Assembly (NCBI GenBank): GCA_965229685.1 | Contig: OZ245920.1 | Span: 744,001-808,000 of the forward strand | Length of the DNA: 64,000 nt | Source: Pacificispira sp033344895 | GTDB lineage: Bacteria; Pseudomonadota; Alphaproteobacteria; UBA8366; Aestuariispiraceae | Reading direction: 5' to 3' | Part shown: one piece after another, positions 44,040-52,982 of the stretch | Numbering within the stretch: position 1 is the stretch's first letter | Layout of the letters: each line of letters begins with the position of its first letter | The notes under the pieces: generated by a model | Databases searched by the model: none | What the model saw: only the letters and a program-made list of their open reading frames with translations | What the model was told of the DNA's origin: nothing | Program-made: the position numbers and the translations under genes

Positions 44040-44113
44040 CGGCTTTTCTTCGGGAAGGCCTCTGATACAGTCCGCGACCGAGATTCCGCACCCAGTTCCA
44101 AGGGAGACAGAAC

Positions 44114-45559
44114 ATGCCCGCATTGACCGACTTTTACATCGACGGCGCGTGGACGGCCCCGTCCGCCCCCAGGACGCTCGACGTCATCAATCCGGCGACG
44201 GAAGAAGCCTGCGCGACCATATCCCTGGGCTCTAAGGCCGATGTCGACCGCGCCGTTGCCGCCGCCAAGAAGGCCTTTGAAACCTGGGGCCGGACGACCC
44301 CAGCGGAACGGCGCGCGTATCTGGTGAAGCTGGTCGAGGTCTATGAACGCCGTGCGGAGGAAATGGCGCAAGCGATTTCCAAGGAAATGGGCGCGCCGAT
44401 CGCCATGGCGCGCAATGCACAGGCCGCGTCCGGCACGGGCCATCTTCGCGCCTTCATTCAGGTCATGGACAGCTTCGCCTGGGAACATCCGCTGCGTGAC
44501 GATGCCCCGGGTGAATACATCGTTCATGAACCGATCGGCGTTGCCGGGCTGATCACGCCGTGGAACTGGCCGATGAACCAGGTCACGCTGAAAGTCGGCG
44601 CAGCGTTGGCCGCGGGCTGCACCATGGTCCTGAAGCCGTCGGAAATCGCGCCCCTGTCTTCAATGCTGTTTGCCGAATTCGTCGATGAGGCCGGCATTCC
44701 GAAAGGCGTGTTCAATCTGGTGAACGGCGACGGCCCGAATGTCGGTGAGGCGATGAGCACTCATCCGGATATCGACATCATGTCGCTGACCGGGTCGACC
44801 CGTGCCGGGATCGCCGTGACCAAGGCGGCGGCCGACACGGTCAAACGCGTGTCGCTGGAACTGGGCGGCAAGGGCCCGAACATCATCTTTGCCGATGCGG
44901 ATATCCGCAAGGCGGTCAAGGGCGGTTCCATCGGTGTTTTCTACAATTCGGGACAGTCCTGCAACGCGCCGACCCGCATGCTGGTCGAGCGTTCGGTGTA
45001 TGACGACGCCGTGGAAATTGCCCGCGAGACGGCCGAAGCCACCAAGGTCGGGGAGCCGTCGGAAGAAGGTCGCCATATCGGTCCTGTCGTCAGCGCAGCC
45101 CAGTTCGAGAAGATCCAGGGGCTGATTCAGGCCGGTATCGACGAAGGCGCCCGTCTGGTCGCCGGCGGTGTCGGCCGCCCGGAAGGCGTGAACCGCGGTT
45201 ACTTCGTACGGCCTACGGTCTTCGCCGATGTCACGAACGACATGACCATCGCCCGTGAAGAGATTTTCGGCCCGGTTCTGTCCATGCTGCCGTTCGATGA
45301 CGAGGAAGAGGCGATCCGGATCGCCAATGACACGGTCTACGGTCTGACGTCCTACGTCCAGTCCGGCAGCCAGGCACGGGCCCAGAAAGTTGCCCGTCAA
45401 CTGCGGGCCGGCATGGTGATCATGAATGGGGCGTCGCGCCCCGGAGGCAGCCCGTTCGGCGGCTACAAGCAGTCGGGCAACGGCCGCGAAGGCGGTTCCT
45501 GGGGCCTGCTCGAGTTCCTCGAAGTGAAGGCGATTTCAGGCTGGGATCCGAATGCCTGA
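44114..45559 (+). CDS. NAD(P)-dependent aldehyde dehydrogenase
   Basis: 481-aa aldehyde dehydrogenase. The catalytic nucleophile is C283 in YNSGQSCNAPTRM and the general base is E249 in SLELGGKGPN. TPWNWPMNQVTLKVG is the cofactor loop, and PFGGYKQSGNGREGG is at the oligomer face. It oxidises an aldehyde to the acid; the substrate is not clear. GGGAG precedes the ATG. Flanked by terminators on both sides, so it is transcribed alone. Confidence 0.92.
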   Translation: MPALTDFYIDGAWTAPSAPRTLDVINPATEEACATISLGSKADVDRAVAAAKKAFETWGRTTPAERRAYLVKLVEVYERRAEEMAQAISKEMGAPIAMARNAQAASGTGHLRAFIQVMDSFAWEHPLRDDAPGEYIVHEPIGVAGLITPWNWPMNQVTLKVGAALAAGCTMVLKPSEIAPLSSMLFAEFVDEAGIPKGVFNLVNGDGPNVGEAMSTHPDIDIMSLTGSTRAGIAVTKAAADTVKRVSLELGGKGPNIIFADADIRKAVKGGSIGVFYNSGQSCNAPTRMLVERSVYDDAVEIARETAEATKVGEPSEEGRHIGPVVSAAQFEKIQGLIQAGIDEGARLVAGGVGRPEGVNRGYFVRPTVFADVTNDMTIAREEIFGPVLSMLPFDDEEEAIRIANDTVYGLTSYVQSGSQARAQKVARQLRAGMVIMNGASRPGGSPFGGYKQSGNGREGGSWGLLEFLEVKAISGWDPNA

Positions 45560-45578
45560 TCGCAATTGATCGTTCGGG

Positions 45579-45609
45579 AAAAGCGCGGAACTTCGGTTCC
45601 GCGCTTTTT
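45579..45609 (+). terminator. Strong rho-independent terminator with cUUCGg loop
   Basis: 9-bp GC-rich stem GCGCGGAAC/GTTCCGCGC extended by AAAA/TTTT and capped by a UUCG tetraloop, with a further T. Confidence 0.92.
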
Positions 45610-45654
45610 CTTTTGGGCAGACGCCCTACATTTTCCTTCCCACCGGGAGGGATT

Positions 45655-46974
45655 ATGTCCGACAAGAACCTGAGCGAAAGTCTCTACGAACTGGCTACCG
45701 GCGCCGATGAGGCACGTGTCTGCAAGGACATTCCAGACAGCCAGTGCAACGATCAACCGGTCAATTTCGTCCTGCAGGTCGTCGCGCAGGCGTTCAGCAA
45801 GACCGGTGACGCGCTGGCGGATGCAAAGGTTGTCCTGCCCTGGCTGATCGGCGCGGTCGGTGCGCCCGTCTTTCTGATCGGTTTCCTGGTGCCGGTCCGG
45901 GAATCGCTCGCTCTTCTGCCGCAGATCTTGGTAGGCGGGATCCTGCGCCGTTTTGCGATCCGGAAATACTTCTGGGCGATTGCCAGTGTTGTGGAGGGCG
46001 CCTGTATTCTGGGCATGGCGCTGGTTGGTCTGTCCGGTATGGAAGGCGCCGTGGCCGGCTGGACGATCTTTGCCCTTCTGGTCGCATTCAGCCTGGCGCG
46101 GGGCGTTGCCTCCATTGCGGCCAAGGATACGCTTGGCAAGACGGTCTCAAAGACGCGGCGTGGCCGGGTCAGCGGATATGCCGGAACCGCCTCGGGGGTC
46201 GTTGCCAGTCTTGTCGGCTTCTACCTGGCACTTGCGCCGGAGGAAGCGCGGCCGGACTGGGTGCTTTACGGATTGCTGGTCGCGGCCGCGGCGACGTGGC
46301 TGGCCGGCGCGTTTACCTATGCCCAGCTGAAGGAACAGCCCGGCGCGACCGAGGGCGGACAGACCCTTCGCGATGTCATTGCCGATCAAATCAGCACGCT
46401 CCGCTCCGACAAGGAATTGCAGCTTTTCCTGGCGGCCCGCACCTTCATGATCGCGACCTCCCTCATGGGACCATTATTTGTCGCCATGGCGCAGCGGGAA
46501 ACCGGTCAGGACCTCACCGGGCTGGGTTGGCTGATCCTGGCATCAGGCCTGGCCGCCGCGCTGAGTTCGAGCTTCTGGGGACAATTGTCCGATGTATCCA
46601 GCCGAAACACCATGGCGCTCGCTGCCGGATTTGCCGGCCTGCTTGGTCTCACGGGTCTGGGCGTCGCGGCCTTGAGCCCGGCGGCGGAGGGGGCAGTCGC
46701 CTTTTATGCCGTTCTGCTGTTCTTGCTGGGGGTATCCCATTCGGGCGTCCGGATTGGCCGCAAGACACACATCGTCGACCTGGCCGGTAAGGACAAGAAG
46801 GCGGAGTATGTCGCGCTCAGCAACAGCATCATCGGCGTGCTGCTGCTGGTGCTGGGATTGTTTTCGGGCGCGACCATGACCTTCGGACTGGAGGTCGGGA
46901 TTGTCGCGCTGTCGATCCTGGCGCTGGTCGGGGCCGGGACGGCCCTGACCATGCGGGATGTCCAGAAGGATTAG
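45655..46974 (+). CDS. MFS transporter
   Basis: 439-aa major facilitator protein with about 12 transmembrane helices, though the first region (residues 1-55) is unusually polar (DEARVCKDIPDSQCNDQP). Inter-helix loops include KDTLGKTVSKTRRGRVSGYAG, a variant of the MFS loop 2-3 signature. The substrate cannot be inferred. ATG 45655 follows GGGAGG. The stop overlaps the convergent DUF1244 stop by 4 nt. Confidence 0.82.
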   Translation: MSDKNLSESLYELATGADEARVCKDIPDSQCNDQPVNFVLQVVAQAFSKTGDALADAKVVLPWLIGAVGAPVFLIGFLVPVRESLALLPQILVGGILRRFAIRKYFWAIASVVEGACILGMALVGLSGMEGAVAGWTIFALLVAFSLARGVASIAAKDTLGKTVSKTRRGRVSGYAGTASGVVASLVGFYLALAPEEARPDWVLYGLLVAAAATWLAGAFTYAQLKEQPGATEGGQTLRDVIADQISTLRSDKELQLFLAARTFMIATSLMGPLFVAMAQRETGQDLTGLGWLILASGLAAALSSSFWGQLSDVSSRNTMALAAGFAGLLGLTGLGVAALSPAAEGAVAFYAVLLFLLGVSHSGVRIGRKTHIVDLAGKDKKAEYVALSNSIIGVLLLVLGLFSGATMTFGLEVGIVALSILALVGAGTALTMRDVQKD

Positions 46975-47279
46975 CCCTGCTTGTGGGAGTCTGCGAAGGC
47001 TGCCTTCTGTTCCGGAGAGGCCTCCGTCTGATATTTGGCCTTCCATTCCCCGAATGGCATGCCGTAGACGATTTCGCGTGCGGCGTCCTTGCCCAGCTCT
47101 ATGCCGCGTTCGGCGGCCGCCTCGTCGTACCAACGGCTCAGGCAGTTTCGGCAGAAGCCGCTCAGATTCATCAGATCGATATTCTGCACGTCGGTGCGTT
47201 CGCGCAGGTGGTCGCGCAGGCGGCGAAACGCGGCGGCTTCCAGTTCGATCCGCGTCTGGTCGTCGATTTTGTCGCTCAT
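46971..47279 (-). CDS. DUF1244 family protein
   Basis: 102-aa protein of the DUF1244 family, widespread in proteobacteria and of unknown function. Signature elements are AAAFRRLRDHLRERTDVQNI, the cysteine pair in LSGFCRNCLSRWY and REIVYGMPFGEWKAKYQ. AGGAGG lies upstream of the ATG. Possibly metal-binding through the CxxC. Confidence 0.88.
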   Translation of the reverse strand: MSDKIDDQTRIELEAAAFRRLRDHLRERTDVQNIDLMNLSGFCRNCLSRWYDEAAAERGIELGKDAAREIVYGMPFGEWKAKYQTEASPEQKAAFADSHKQG

Positions 47280-47352
47280 TTCTGTCCTCCTGATCGGAAC
47301 GTTTCGTCAGATACCGAGGTAATCGGTTCTTTCGGCTGTGCAAGCCACCGCG

Positions 47353-47943
47353 TCAGAGCAGGTCGACGATTTCCCCAACATTTTCCAGTCTGAACACAAA
47401 CCGCTCACCCGAGGCCTCATCAAATTCGGATCGGGCCATCTGGTCCTCGAAACGATGGCCGTACAGGTGCAGATTCAGAATCGGCTCCGTCCCTTCCACC
47501 TCGATGGCATGGATGCCGTCGGGCATCATGGAGACCGCGTGCCCAGGGCGGACCATCAGCGTGGCGCGGTGGTCGATCGGATCGGCCGGGTCGCCGGTTT
47601 CCTCGTACATGCGGTGACTTTCGCGTCCCTGAACGCCGCCGATAATGGCCCAGGAGCCGCCATGATTATGCGGGCGGTAGGCCATGCCCGGCTTTGCGCA
47701 GCTGACATAGAGCGCGTAGCGTCCGTCATCGTCGCACTGGATCAGATAGGTGCTTTCGATTTCGTCGCCGGGGGGCAGGGGATAGGCGTCGTGGTTGAAG
47801 AGATCACTGCGGTCGCACAGTCGGATCAGCACCTGCTTGGCCTGTTCCAGCCGGTCGACGGTCACGTCAGGGTCCAGAATGGCGCGGATGCCTGACATGG
47901 CCTGGGAGACGGCGGCATCTCGATCCTGCTTGCCCACGCTCAT
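47353..47943 (-). CDS. Cysteine dioxygenase-like cupin
   Basis: 196-aa cupin resembling thiol dioxygenases. The iron ligands would be the two histidines of PHNHGGSWAIIGG and the later histidine in DGIHAIEVEG. Cysteine dioxygenases convert a thiol to a sulfinate using Fe(II) and O2. The ATG is 2 nt after the GCS2-ligase stop, indicating translational coupling, so the thiol product of the ligase or its precursor is a possible substrate. A TTG start upstream is less likely. Confidence 0.78.
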   Translation of the reverse strand: MSVGKQDRDAAVSQAMSGIRAILDPDVTVDRLEQAKQVLIRLCDRSDLFNHDAYPLPPGDEIESTYLIQCDDDGRYALYVSCAKPGMAYRPHNHGGSWAIIGGVQGRESHRMYEETGDPADPIDHRATLMVRPGHAVSMMPDGIHAIEVEGTEPILNLHLYGHRFEDQMARSEFDEASGERFVFRLENVGEIVDLL

Positions 47944-47945
47944 CC

Positions 47946-49100
47946 TCAGAGATCCTTCACGGTGGCCTGAATCAGCCAATCGGTGACGGCCTTCAGCGCG
48001 TCTTCCTCGGACTTTCCGGCCTTGATCGCTTCGCGATAGGTTCTGACCTGATTATGTGCGCTGGTGCCGCGTTTCAGGATTGTGCGGGTATGCGCCACTT
48101 CGTCGACGCAGCGCAGCCGGTCGGCGTCCTCCGCCGTCAATTCGATAATCTCTTCCAGCAGGTCGGGATAGGAGACCGTTTTCGTTATGCCGAAATCGAT
48201 CAGCCCCTCGTCGAAACCGTAGCGCTGTGCCCGCCAGCGGTTTTCGCGGATCAGCATATTGGAATACTTCCGCCAGCGCTGGTTCTTGCGACGCAGTCTC
48301 TGCAGCATGGAAATCAGACAGGAATAGATCGAGGCGACTGCGATGCCGTCATCCAGACGCGTGCAGATGTCGGCGATGCGCATTTCCAGCGTGGGGAACC
48401 TGAAATGCGGGCGGATGTCCCACCACAGTTTCGACCCGTCCTCCAACGCGCCGGATTCCACCAGGGCCTCGACATGCTTCTCATAGTGAGACCAGGAATC
48501 GAAATGCTCCGGCAGGCCGGTTCGCGGCAACTCATCGAAGACCGACAGGCGGTAACTCTTCAGGCCGGTGTCGCGCCCCTGCCAGAAGGGGGATGACGTG
48601 GTCAGGATCAACAGATGCGGCAGGAAATAGGCGATCTGTCCCAGCAGGTCGATGCGGTGCTCGTTGTCTTCCACACCGACATGGACATGCATGCCGCAGA
48701 TCACGAGGCGCCGCGCGACCTCCTGCAGATCGTTTGCCAGCATGGCGTAGCGCTGCTTGTCGGTGTGCTGCAGGCGCAGCCACTTCGCCGTCGGATGCGT
48801 CGATGCGGCGATGGGGGCCAGACCACGCTTGCCGGCCGATTCCGCCACCTCGGTGCGCAGGGTCCGCAGCCGGTCGCGTGCCTCCTGAAGCGAATGACAG
48901 ACCGCGGTCCCGACTTCGACCTGTGCCTTCAGGAATTCCGGCGTCGCCATGCCGATCTCGTCGGTGATCGCGGCACGGACGTCCTCGATGATGGCTTCCT
49001 GAACGTCCTGATCGCTGACCAGTTCGCCGGTCGCCGGATCGACCAGCAGATATTCTTCCTCAATGCCGACGGTGAAAGGCGGCGGATCGATCTGGCTCAT
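47946..49100 (-). CDS. Carboxylate-amine ligase, GCS2/YbdK family
   Basis: 384-aa ATP-dependent ligase related to type 2 glutamate-cysteine ligase. Motifs are FTVGIEEEYLLVDPATGELV (Mg/ATP acidic cluster), ASTHPTAKW, CGMHVHVGVED and RPHFRFPTLEMRIADICTRL. YbdK-type proteins have weak glutamate-cysteine ligase activity; the true amine is usually unknown. It is coupled to a cysteine dioxygenase-like gene and lies downstream of an N-formylglutamate amidohydrolase on the same strand, suggesting a small thiol or amide pathway. Confidence 0.87.
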   Translation of the reverse strand: MSQIDPPPFTVGIEEEYLLVDPATGELVSDQDVQEAIIEDVRAAITDEIGMATPEFLKAQVEVGTAVCHSLQEARDRLRTLRTEVAESAGKRGLAPIAASTHPTAKWLRLQHTDKQRYAMLANDLQEVARRLVICGMHVHVGVEDNEHRIDLLGQIAYFLPHLLILTTSSPFWQGRDTGLKSYRLSVFDELPRTGLPEHFDSWSHYEKHVEALVESGALEDGSKLWWDIRPHFRFPTLEMRIADICTRLDDGIAVASIYSCLISMLQRLRRKNQRWRKYSNMLIRENRWRAQRYGFDEGLIDFGITKTVSYPDLLEEIIELTAEDADRLRCVDEVAHTRTILKRGTSAHNQVRTYREAIKAGKSEEDALKAVTDWLIQATVKDL

Positions 49101-49160
49101 TGGAGGATTTCATCCCGGCTGATGTTGCTGGCCCATGCTGTCGGGCCGCCGGGGGCGCCG

Positions 49161-49979
49161 TCAACCCTGAAACCGGGTGAACAGGCTGGGGTCGCCCAGG
49201 ACTTCCTTCAGAATGGTGCCCAGCAATTCTCCGAATTCCCGCTGGCCGGCGGCATCGCCGATCAGGTCCTGGCGGACTTCGAACAGGACATTGGGACGGC
49301 CCTGGGGCAGGGCATGCCGTTCGACCGTATGGCCGTAGGGATCCATGCCGGAATAAGGCTTGTTGTCGCCGATGGTGAGATCCGGGCGGTGTGCGGCCAG
49401 ACGCTGAAGCACGCGTTCGGCCATGCGCCGGTCGCGATTGGACAGCACACCGATATGCCAGGGACGGCGCTCGTCGCGGTACAGGTCGGTGCAACTGTGC
49501 ATCGAGATCAGCGCCGGCACGGGCAACTCAGTGCATTTCCGTTCGATCGCCTGAGTGACTGCATCGTGATAGGGCCGCTGCAACTCCTCGATCCTTGCCG
49601 CCCGCTCTGCCGGGGAAAGGCGACGATTGCCGGGGATAACCGCCCCGTCATAGATCTCGCGGATGCAGGTGAAATCGTCTTCCGGTCGGTTCAGGTCCAC
49701 CACCAGCCTGGAAAACCCGCCGATGATGGCTGGCATGTCCAGCATGTCCGAGACGACCTCGGCGATGCCGCGCGCCCCGATGTCATAGGCGATGTGTTTT
49801 CGCAGGGACGCTTCCGGCAGGCCGAGGGACCCGAGCTTGCGCGGGACGGTGTTGGAGGCGTGGTCGCAGACAATCACGCCCGGCCCTGTTCCGTTCCTGT
49901 TGCGCACGGTTACGGGCGCCGGGTCCTCGGCGGTCAGTAGCTTCTCGGAATGGAGCGTAGAAGTCGGCGCACACTGCAT
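49161..49979 (-). CDS. N-formylglutamate amidohydrolase family protein
   Basis: 272-aa zinc-dependent amidohydrolase. Metal and active-site segments are VIVCDHASNTVP, DIGARGIAEVVSDML, LVVDLNRPEDD and ISMHSCTDLYRDERRPW. Known members split N-formylglutamate in histidine degradation, but no hut genes are near, so another acyl-amide is possible. The start is uncertain: ATG 49979 has little Shine-Dalgarno, and the frame stays open to 50102 over the upstream divergent gene. Confidence 0.83.
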   Translation of the reverse strand: MQCAPTSTLHSEKLLTAEDPAPVTVRNRNGTGPGVIVCDHASNTVPRKLGSLGLPEASLRKHIAYDIGARGIAEVVSDMLDMPAIIGGFSRLVVDLNRPEDDFTCIREIYDGAVIPGNRRLSPAERAARIEELQRPYHDAVTQAIERKCTELPVPALISMHSCTDLYRDERRPWHIGVLSNRDRRMAERVLQRLAAHRPDLTIGDNKPYSGMDPYGHTVERHALPQGRPNVLFEVRQDLIGDAAGQREFGELLGTILKEVLGDPSLFTRFQG

Positions 49980-50086
49980 GGCGCGCGCATCATACTGGCC
50001 GCGACGGAATTGAAAAGCTCGGTGGCGAGGCACCGAATCCCGCGCTAGTTTAAGGGCTCTCGACACGATGAAACCGGGGCCGGTAC

Positions 50087-50620
50087 ATGCCCGCACAGGC
50101 ATTCGACGACAAGGAGCGCGAGCGCTTCCGCAAGATCGTAGGCGTTATGGAACGCGCCACGATCGACGGGGAACGTGCGGCCGCGCGTGAGGCGGCGGAG
50201 CGCATGGCGGCGATTCACGGCATGTCGGTCGAGGAAGCGATCGAGGAGACCCATCCCGAGCGCGACGACGGTCGGATCAGCGCAGAGGAACGCAAGGCAA
50301 GACGATCGGATTTCGAGGCCTGGGCCGCTGCGCGGATGCGGATGTCCGAGGCCTATGAGCGGGCCGAACGCTATCGCTATGAGATGGCCAAGCGCGAGGC
50401 GGAAGCGCGCGGACTGGACAAGGAGCGGCCTGGGCGCGGCCCCGCCCGGCCACGCACGACATCGACATTCCGTCCCAGTCGCTACCGGGCGTCGGAGGAA
50501 GATCGTTTCCGCCTGATCGCCGGGCTGCTACGGGATGGTGCCAGCCTTCGCCGGGTCGCCGATCTGGCCGATGTTTCGACCAATGAAGTCGCCAGGATCT
50601 GGCTTCTGATCCGCGGATGA
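50087..50620 (+). CDS. DUF2786-like protein with C-terminal helix-turn-helix
   Basis: 177-aa protein. Residues 8-55 (KERERFRKIVGVMERATIDG followed by AAERMAAIHGMSVEEAI) resemble the DUF2786 helical hairpin. A highly charged coiled stretch (60-115) and a basic Pro/Arg linker follow. Residues 137-177 (RLIAGLLRDGASLRRVADLA, VSTNEVARIW) read as a helix-turn-helix of the resolvase or sigma-like kind. Probably DNA-binding; the role is unknown. Confidence 0.65.
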   Translation: MPAQAFDDKERERFRKIVGVMERATIDGERAAAREAAERMAAIHGMSVEEAIEETHPERDDGRISAEERKARRSDFEAWAAARMRMSEAYERAERYRYEMAKREAEARGLDKERPGRGPARPRTTSTFRPSRYRASEEDRFRLIAGLLRDGASLRRVADLADVSTNEVARIWLLIRG

Positions 50621-50736
50621 TCACCGGGTCCTGAGCGGGTTCGAAAACGGACAGTCGAAAAAGGGGCCTGCCAAGGCGCGCCCGAAATGATAGGGTCTTA
50701 GGCCTTGGGAGAGGCGTTACCTTGGGGGATACGCGC

Positions 50737-51447
50737 GTGCCGGATACATCGCACATGCTGGATCGGCGTGAGCGCGTGGCTGATCGGGTAGCCACGGAGA
50801 TACTGAAACTTATCGCAAGCGGCGATATCGAGCCGGGCCAGAACCTGCCCGCGGAGCGGAAGCTGGCCGCCATGCTGGAGGTCAGCCGCGTGTCCGTTCG
50901 TGCTGCGCTTCAGACGTTGAAGGCGCAGGGATTCCTGGACGCGGTTCAGGGCGGCGGCACACGGGTCGTGTCCCAGGCGGCAATTTCCGACCCGGCCCTG
51001 GCCGAGCTCGTTCGGCTCGACAAGGGCAACATGCTCGATCTGATGGAATTGCGTTGCGAGATCGAGGTCTGGGCGGCCCGGCGGGCGGCCGAGAATGCTA
51101 CGGAAGCCAGCGTCGCCGCTCTGCGCGAGACGCTGGAAGCGATGAAGCGAAACTGTCCGGACAAGGCCGCCGCGGATGTCGCCTTCCACATGGAGATCGC
51201 GCGAGCGTCGGAAAGCGTCGTCTATCGCCATCTGCTCGGGGTGGTGCGTGGCACATTGGCCGAAATGTTGAAGTATCACCGCACCGAACTGTTCGCGACG
51301 GCGGAAGATGATGCCACCGTCATTGCCCACCATGCCGACATCGTCGACGCAATCGAAGCGCGTGATCCAGAACGCGCGGCCATGGCGATGCGACGCCATG
51401 TCGTCTGGGCCCGGGATCACTATACGCGGCGCAGCGACACCCACTGA
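50737..51447 (+). CDS. GntR family regulator, FadR/FCD subfamily
   Basis: 236-aa transcription factor. The winged helix-turn-helix is EILKLIASGDIEPGQNLPAERKLAAMLEVSRVSVRAALQTLKAQG and the FCD ligand domain has LDLMELRCEIEVWAARRAAE and FHMEIARAS. FCD proteins sense small carboxylates through a metal-bound pocket. GTG 50737 with GGGGGA upstream is preferred; TTG 50722 with GAGG is an alternative. The MFS gene 69 bp downstream may be its target. Confidence 0.87.
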   Translation: MPDTSHMLDRRERVADRVATEILKLIASGDIEPGQNLPAERKLAAMLEVSRVSVRAALQTLKAQGFLDAVQGGGTRVVSQAAISDPALAELVRLDKGNMLDLMELRCEIEVWAARRAAENATEASVAALRETLEAMKRNCPDKAAADVAFHMEIARASESVVYRHLLGVVRGTLAEMLKYHRTELFATAEDDATVIAHHADIVDAIEARDPERAAMAMRRHVVWARDHYTRRSDTH

Positions 51448-51516
51448 GTCGGCGATTTCAATACGCGCTATACGATTGTTCTTGCCAGTTCCGCTTTTTC
51501 TGGGCATGCAGCCATC

Positions 51517-52719
51517 ATGGCTGGTTTCCTGCATTCAAGACTGTTCGAAATGGTGGCAGTGATCGGAACGATCTGCGCCTTTTCGTTCAGTGTCGGGTTC
51601 GTCTATCCGGTGATTGCCCTATCATTGGAGGCGGATGGATTCGACGAGGCGGCAATCGGCATCAACGCGACGGCATCCGGCCTCGGCGTCTTCGTCGCCG
51701 GGTTCCTGGTGCCGCGCATGGTACGGCTGTACGGGACCTTCGGGTTGCTGGCGGGCAGCACCTTCCTGGCCATCTTCACATTGATGCTCTTCCCGGTGAT
51801 GCCGGACTATACGGTCTGGCTGATTCTGCGGTTCGTCCTGGGGATCGCCGTTACGGCGTTGTTCGCAGCCGGTGAGGCTTGGATCAATGCCATCGCGACA
51901 GAGGAGAGCCGGGGGAGAACCATGGCGATCTATGTCGCGGCGATGGCATCCAGCTTCGCCATCGGTTCGCTGGCCGTGACCTGGACGGGATACCAGGGCT
52001 TTGTTCCATTCGTGACGGCCGGATTCCTGATCGGCCTGTGTTTCATGCCGGTGTTGGCCTTCCGCAAGAAGGATCCCCTGGCGGAGGCCGAAGATTTGAG
52101 CGAGCACGGCGATCTTGTCATGCAGGTGTTGCGACAGGCGGCGGTGCTGCTCATCGTGGTGGCGCTGTTCGGGATACTGGACGGGGTCATTCTGGGGCTT
52201 CTGCCTTCCTATTCCCTGTCGGCCGGCGTCCCGGACGCGGAGGCCTCCCTGCCGCTCGCGGCGATGGCGGCGGGCGTTGTCCTGTTCCAGTTGCCGCTGG
52301 GCTATCTCAGCGACAAGATGGCGCGAACCCGCCTGCTGACGATCATCCTGTTCCTCGTTGTCGGGGCCGCGGCCCTGGTGCCGTTTGTCGACCTGACGCA
52401 TTGGACAGGGCTTGCCTATATGGTGCTGTTCGGCGGGTTGTCCTTTGCGCCCTACACGCTGGCGCTGGCGATACTGGGGGAGCGGTTCCGTGGCCGGCGG
52501 CTTGCAACCGGCAGTGCCCTGTTCGCCATCATGTGGGGGATCGGTACTACGGCCGGTCCGCTGGGTTTCGGGCCTGCGATGGAGTATCTCGGCTCGGCCG
52601 CCCTGCCGTACGGTCTGGCCATTCTGTCCCTGTGCAGCTGGCCTGGTTGCCGCTTCAGGCGTTTGAAATTGACCACTGATTCGCGATTCTTGGGAACAAA
52701 GAGTGTAAATTTACCATGA
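51517..52719 (+). CDS. MFS transporter with probable C-terminal frameshift
   Basis: 400-codon ORF for a 12-helix major facilitator resembling sugar-efflux/YcaD-type transporters, with the loop motif LGYLSDKMARTRLL. The sequence is normal through SAALPYGLAILSL, then becomes CSWPGCRFRRLKLTTDSRF, which is basic and unlike a final helix. Reading one frame over from about 52632 gives VQLAWLPLQAFEIDH followed by a stop at 52677, an ideal MFS ending. A single missing G near 52632 would explain this; it is either a real mutation or a sequencing error. Confidence 0.8.
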   Translation: MAGFLHSRLFEMVAVIGTICAFSFSVGFVYPVIALSLEADGFDEAAIGINATASGLGVFVAGFLVPRMVRLYGTFGLLAGSTFLAIFTLMLFPVMPDYTVWLILRFVLGIAVTALFAAGEAWINAIATEESRGRTMAIYVAAMASSFAIGSLAVTWTGYQGFVPFVTAGFLIGLCFMPVLAFRKKDPLAEAEDLSEHGDLVMQVLRQAAVLLIVVALFGILDGVILGLLPSYSLSAGVPDAEASLPLAAMAAGVVLFQLPLGYLSDKMARTRLLTIILFLVVGAAALVPFVDLTHWTGLAYMVLFGGLSFAPYTLALAILGERFRGRRLATGSALFAIMWGIGTTAGPLGFGPAMEYLGSAALPYGLAILSLCSWPGCRFRRLKLTTDSRFLGTKSVNLP

Positions 52720-52982
52720 TGGTGGGCTCCCAAGTCGGATCAATGGGATATTTATAGGAGACTGCTGGTCCATTCGGGAGGCACGGAGTCTGTTCTTTCG
52801 ATTATTTTTGCAGATCGCTGTCATTTGCGGGGAATTTGCTTGTGCATGCGTTGCGGTGAGTTGGGCGCGCATTTAGTATATCCTGTGCTTGATACTAAGT
52901 ATTGATAGGTAAAGCGCTGTCATTCCCAAGGGAGAGTGGTGTGGCGGCAGGACGTTGAAGTCGGCCGAAGGCGAGGGGAGCG
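52720..52982. promoter_or_regulatory. AT-richer promoter region of tolC
   Basis: 263 bp with lower GC than the surroundings. It contains the inverted repeat TAGTAT/ATACTA (52874-52879 and 52892-52897) and a related AGTATTGATA just after. No individual promoter boxes are convincing. Confidence 0.35.
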
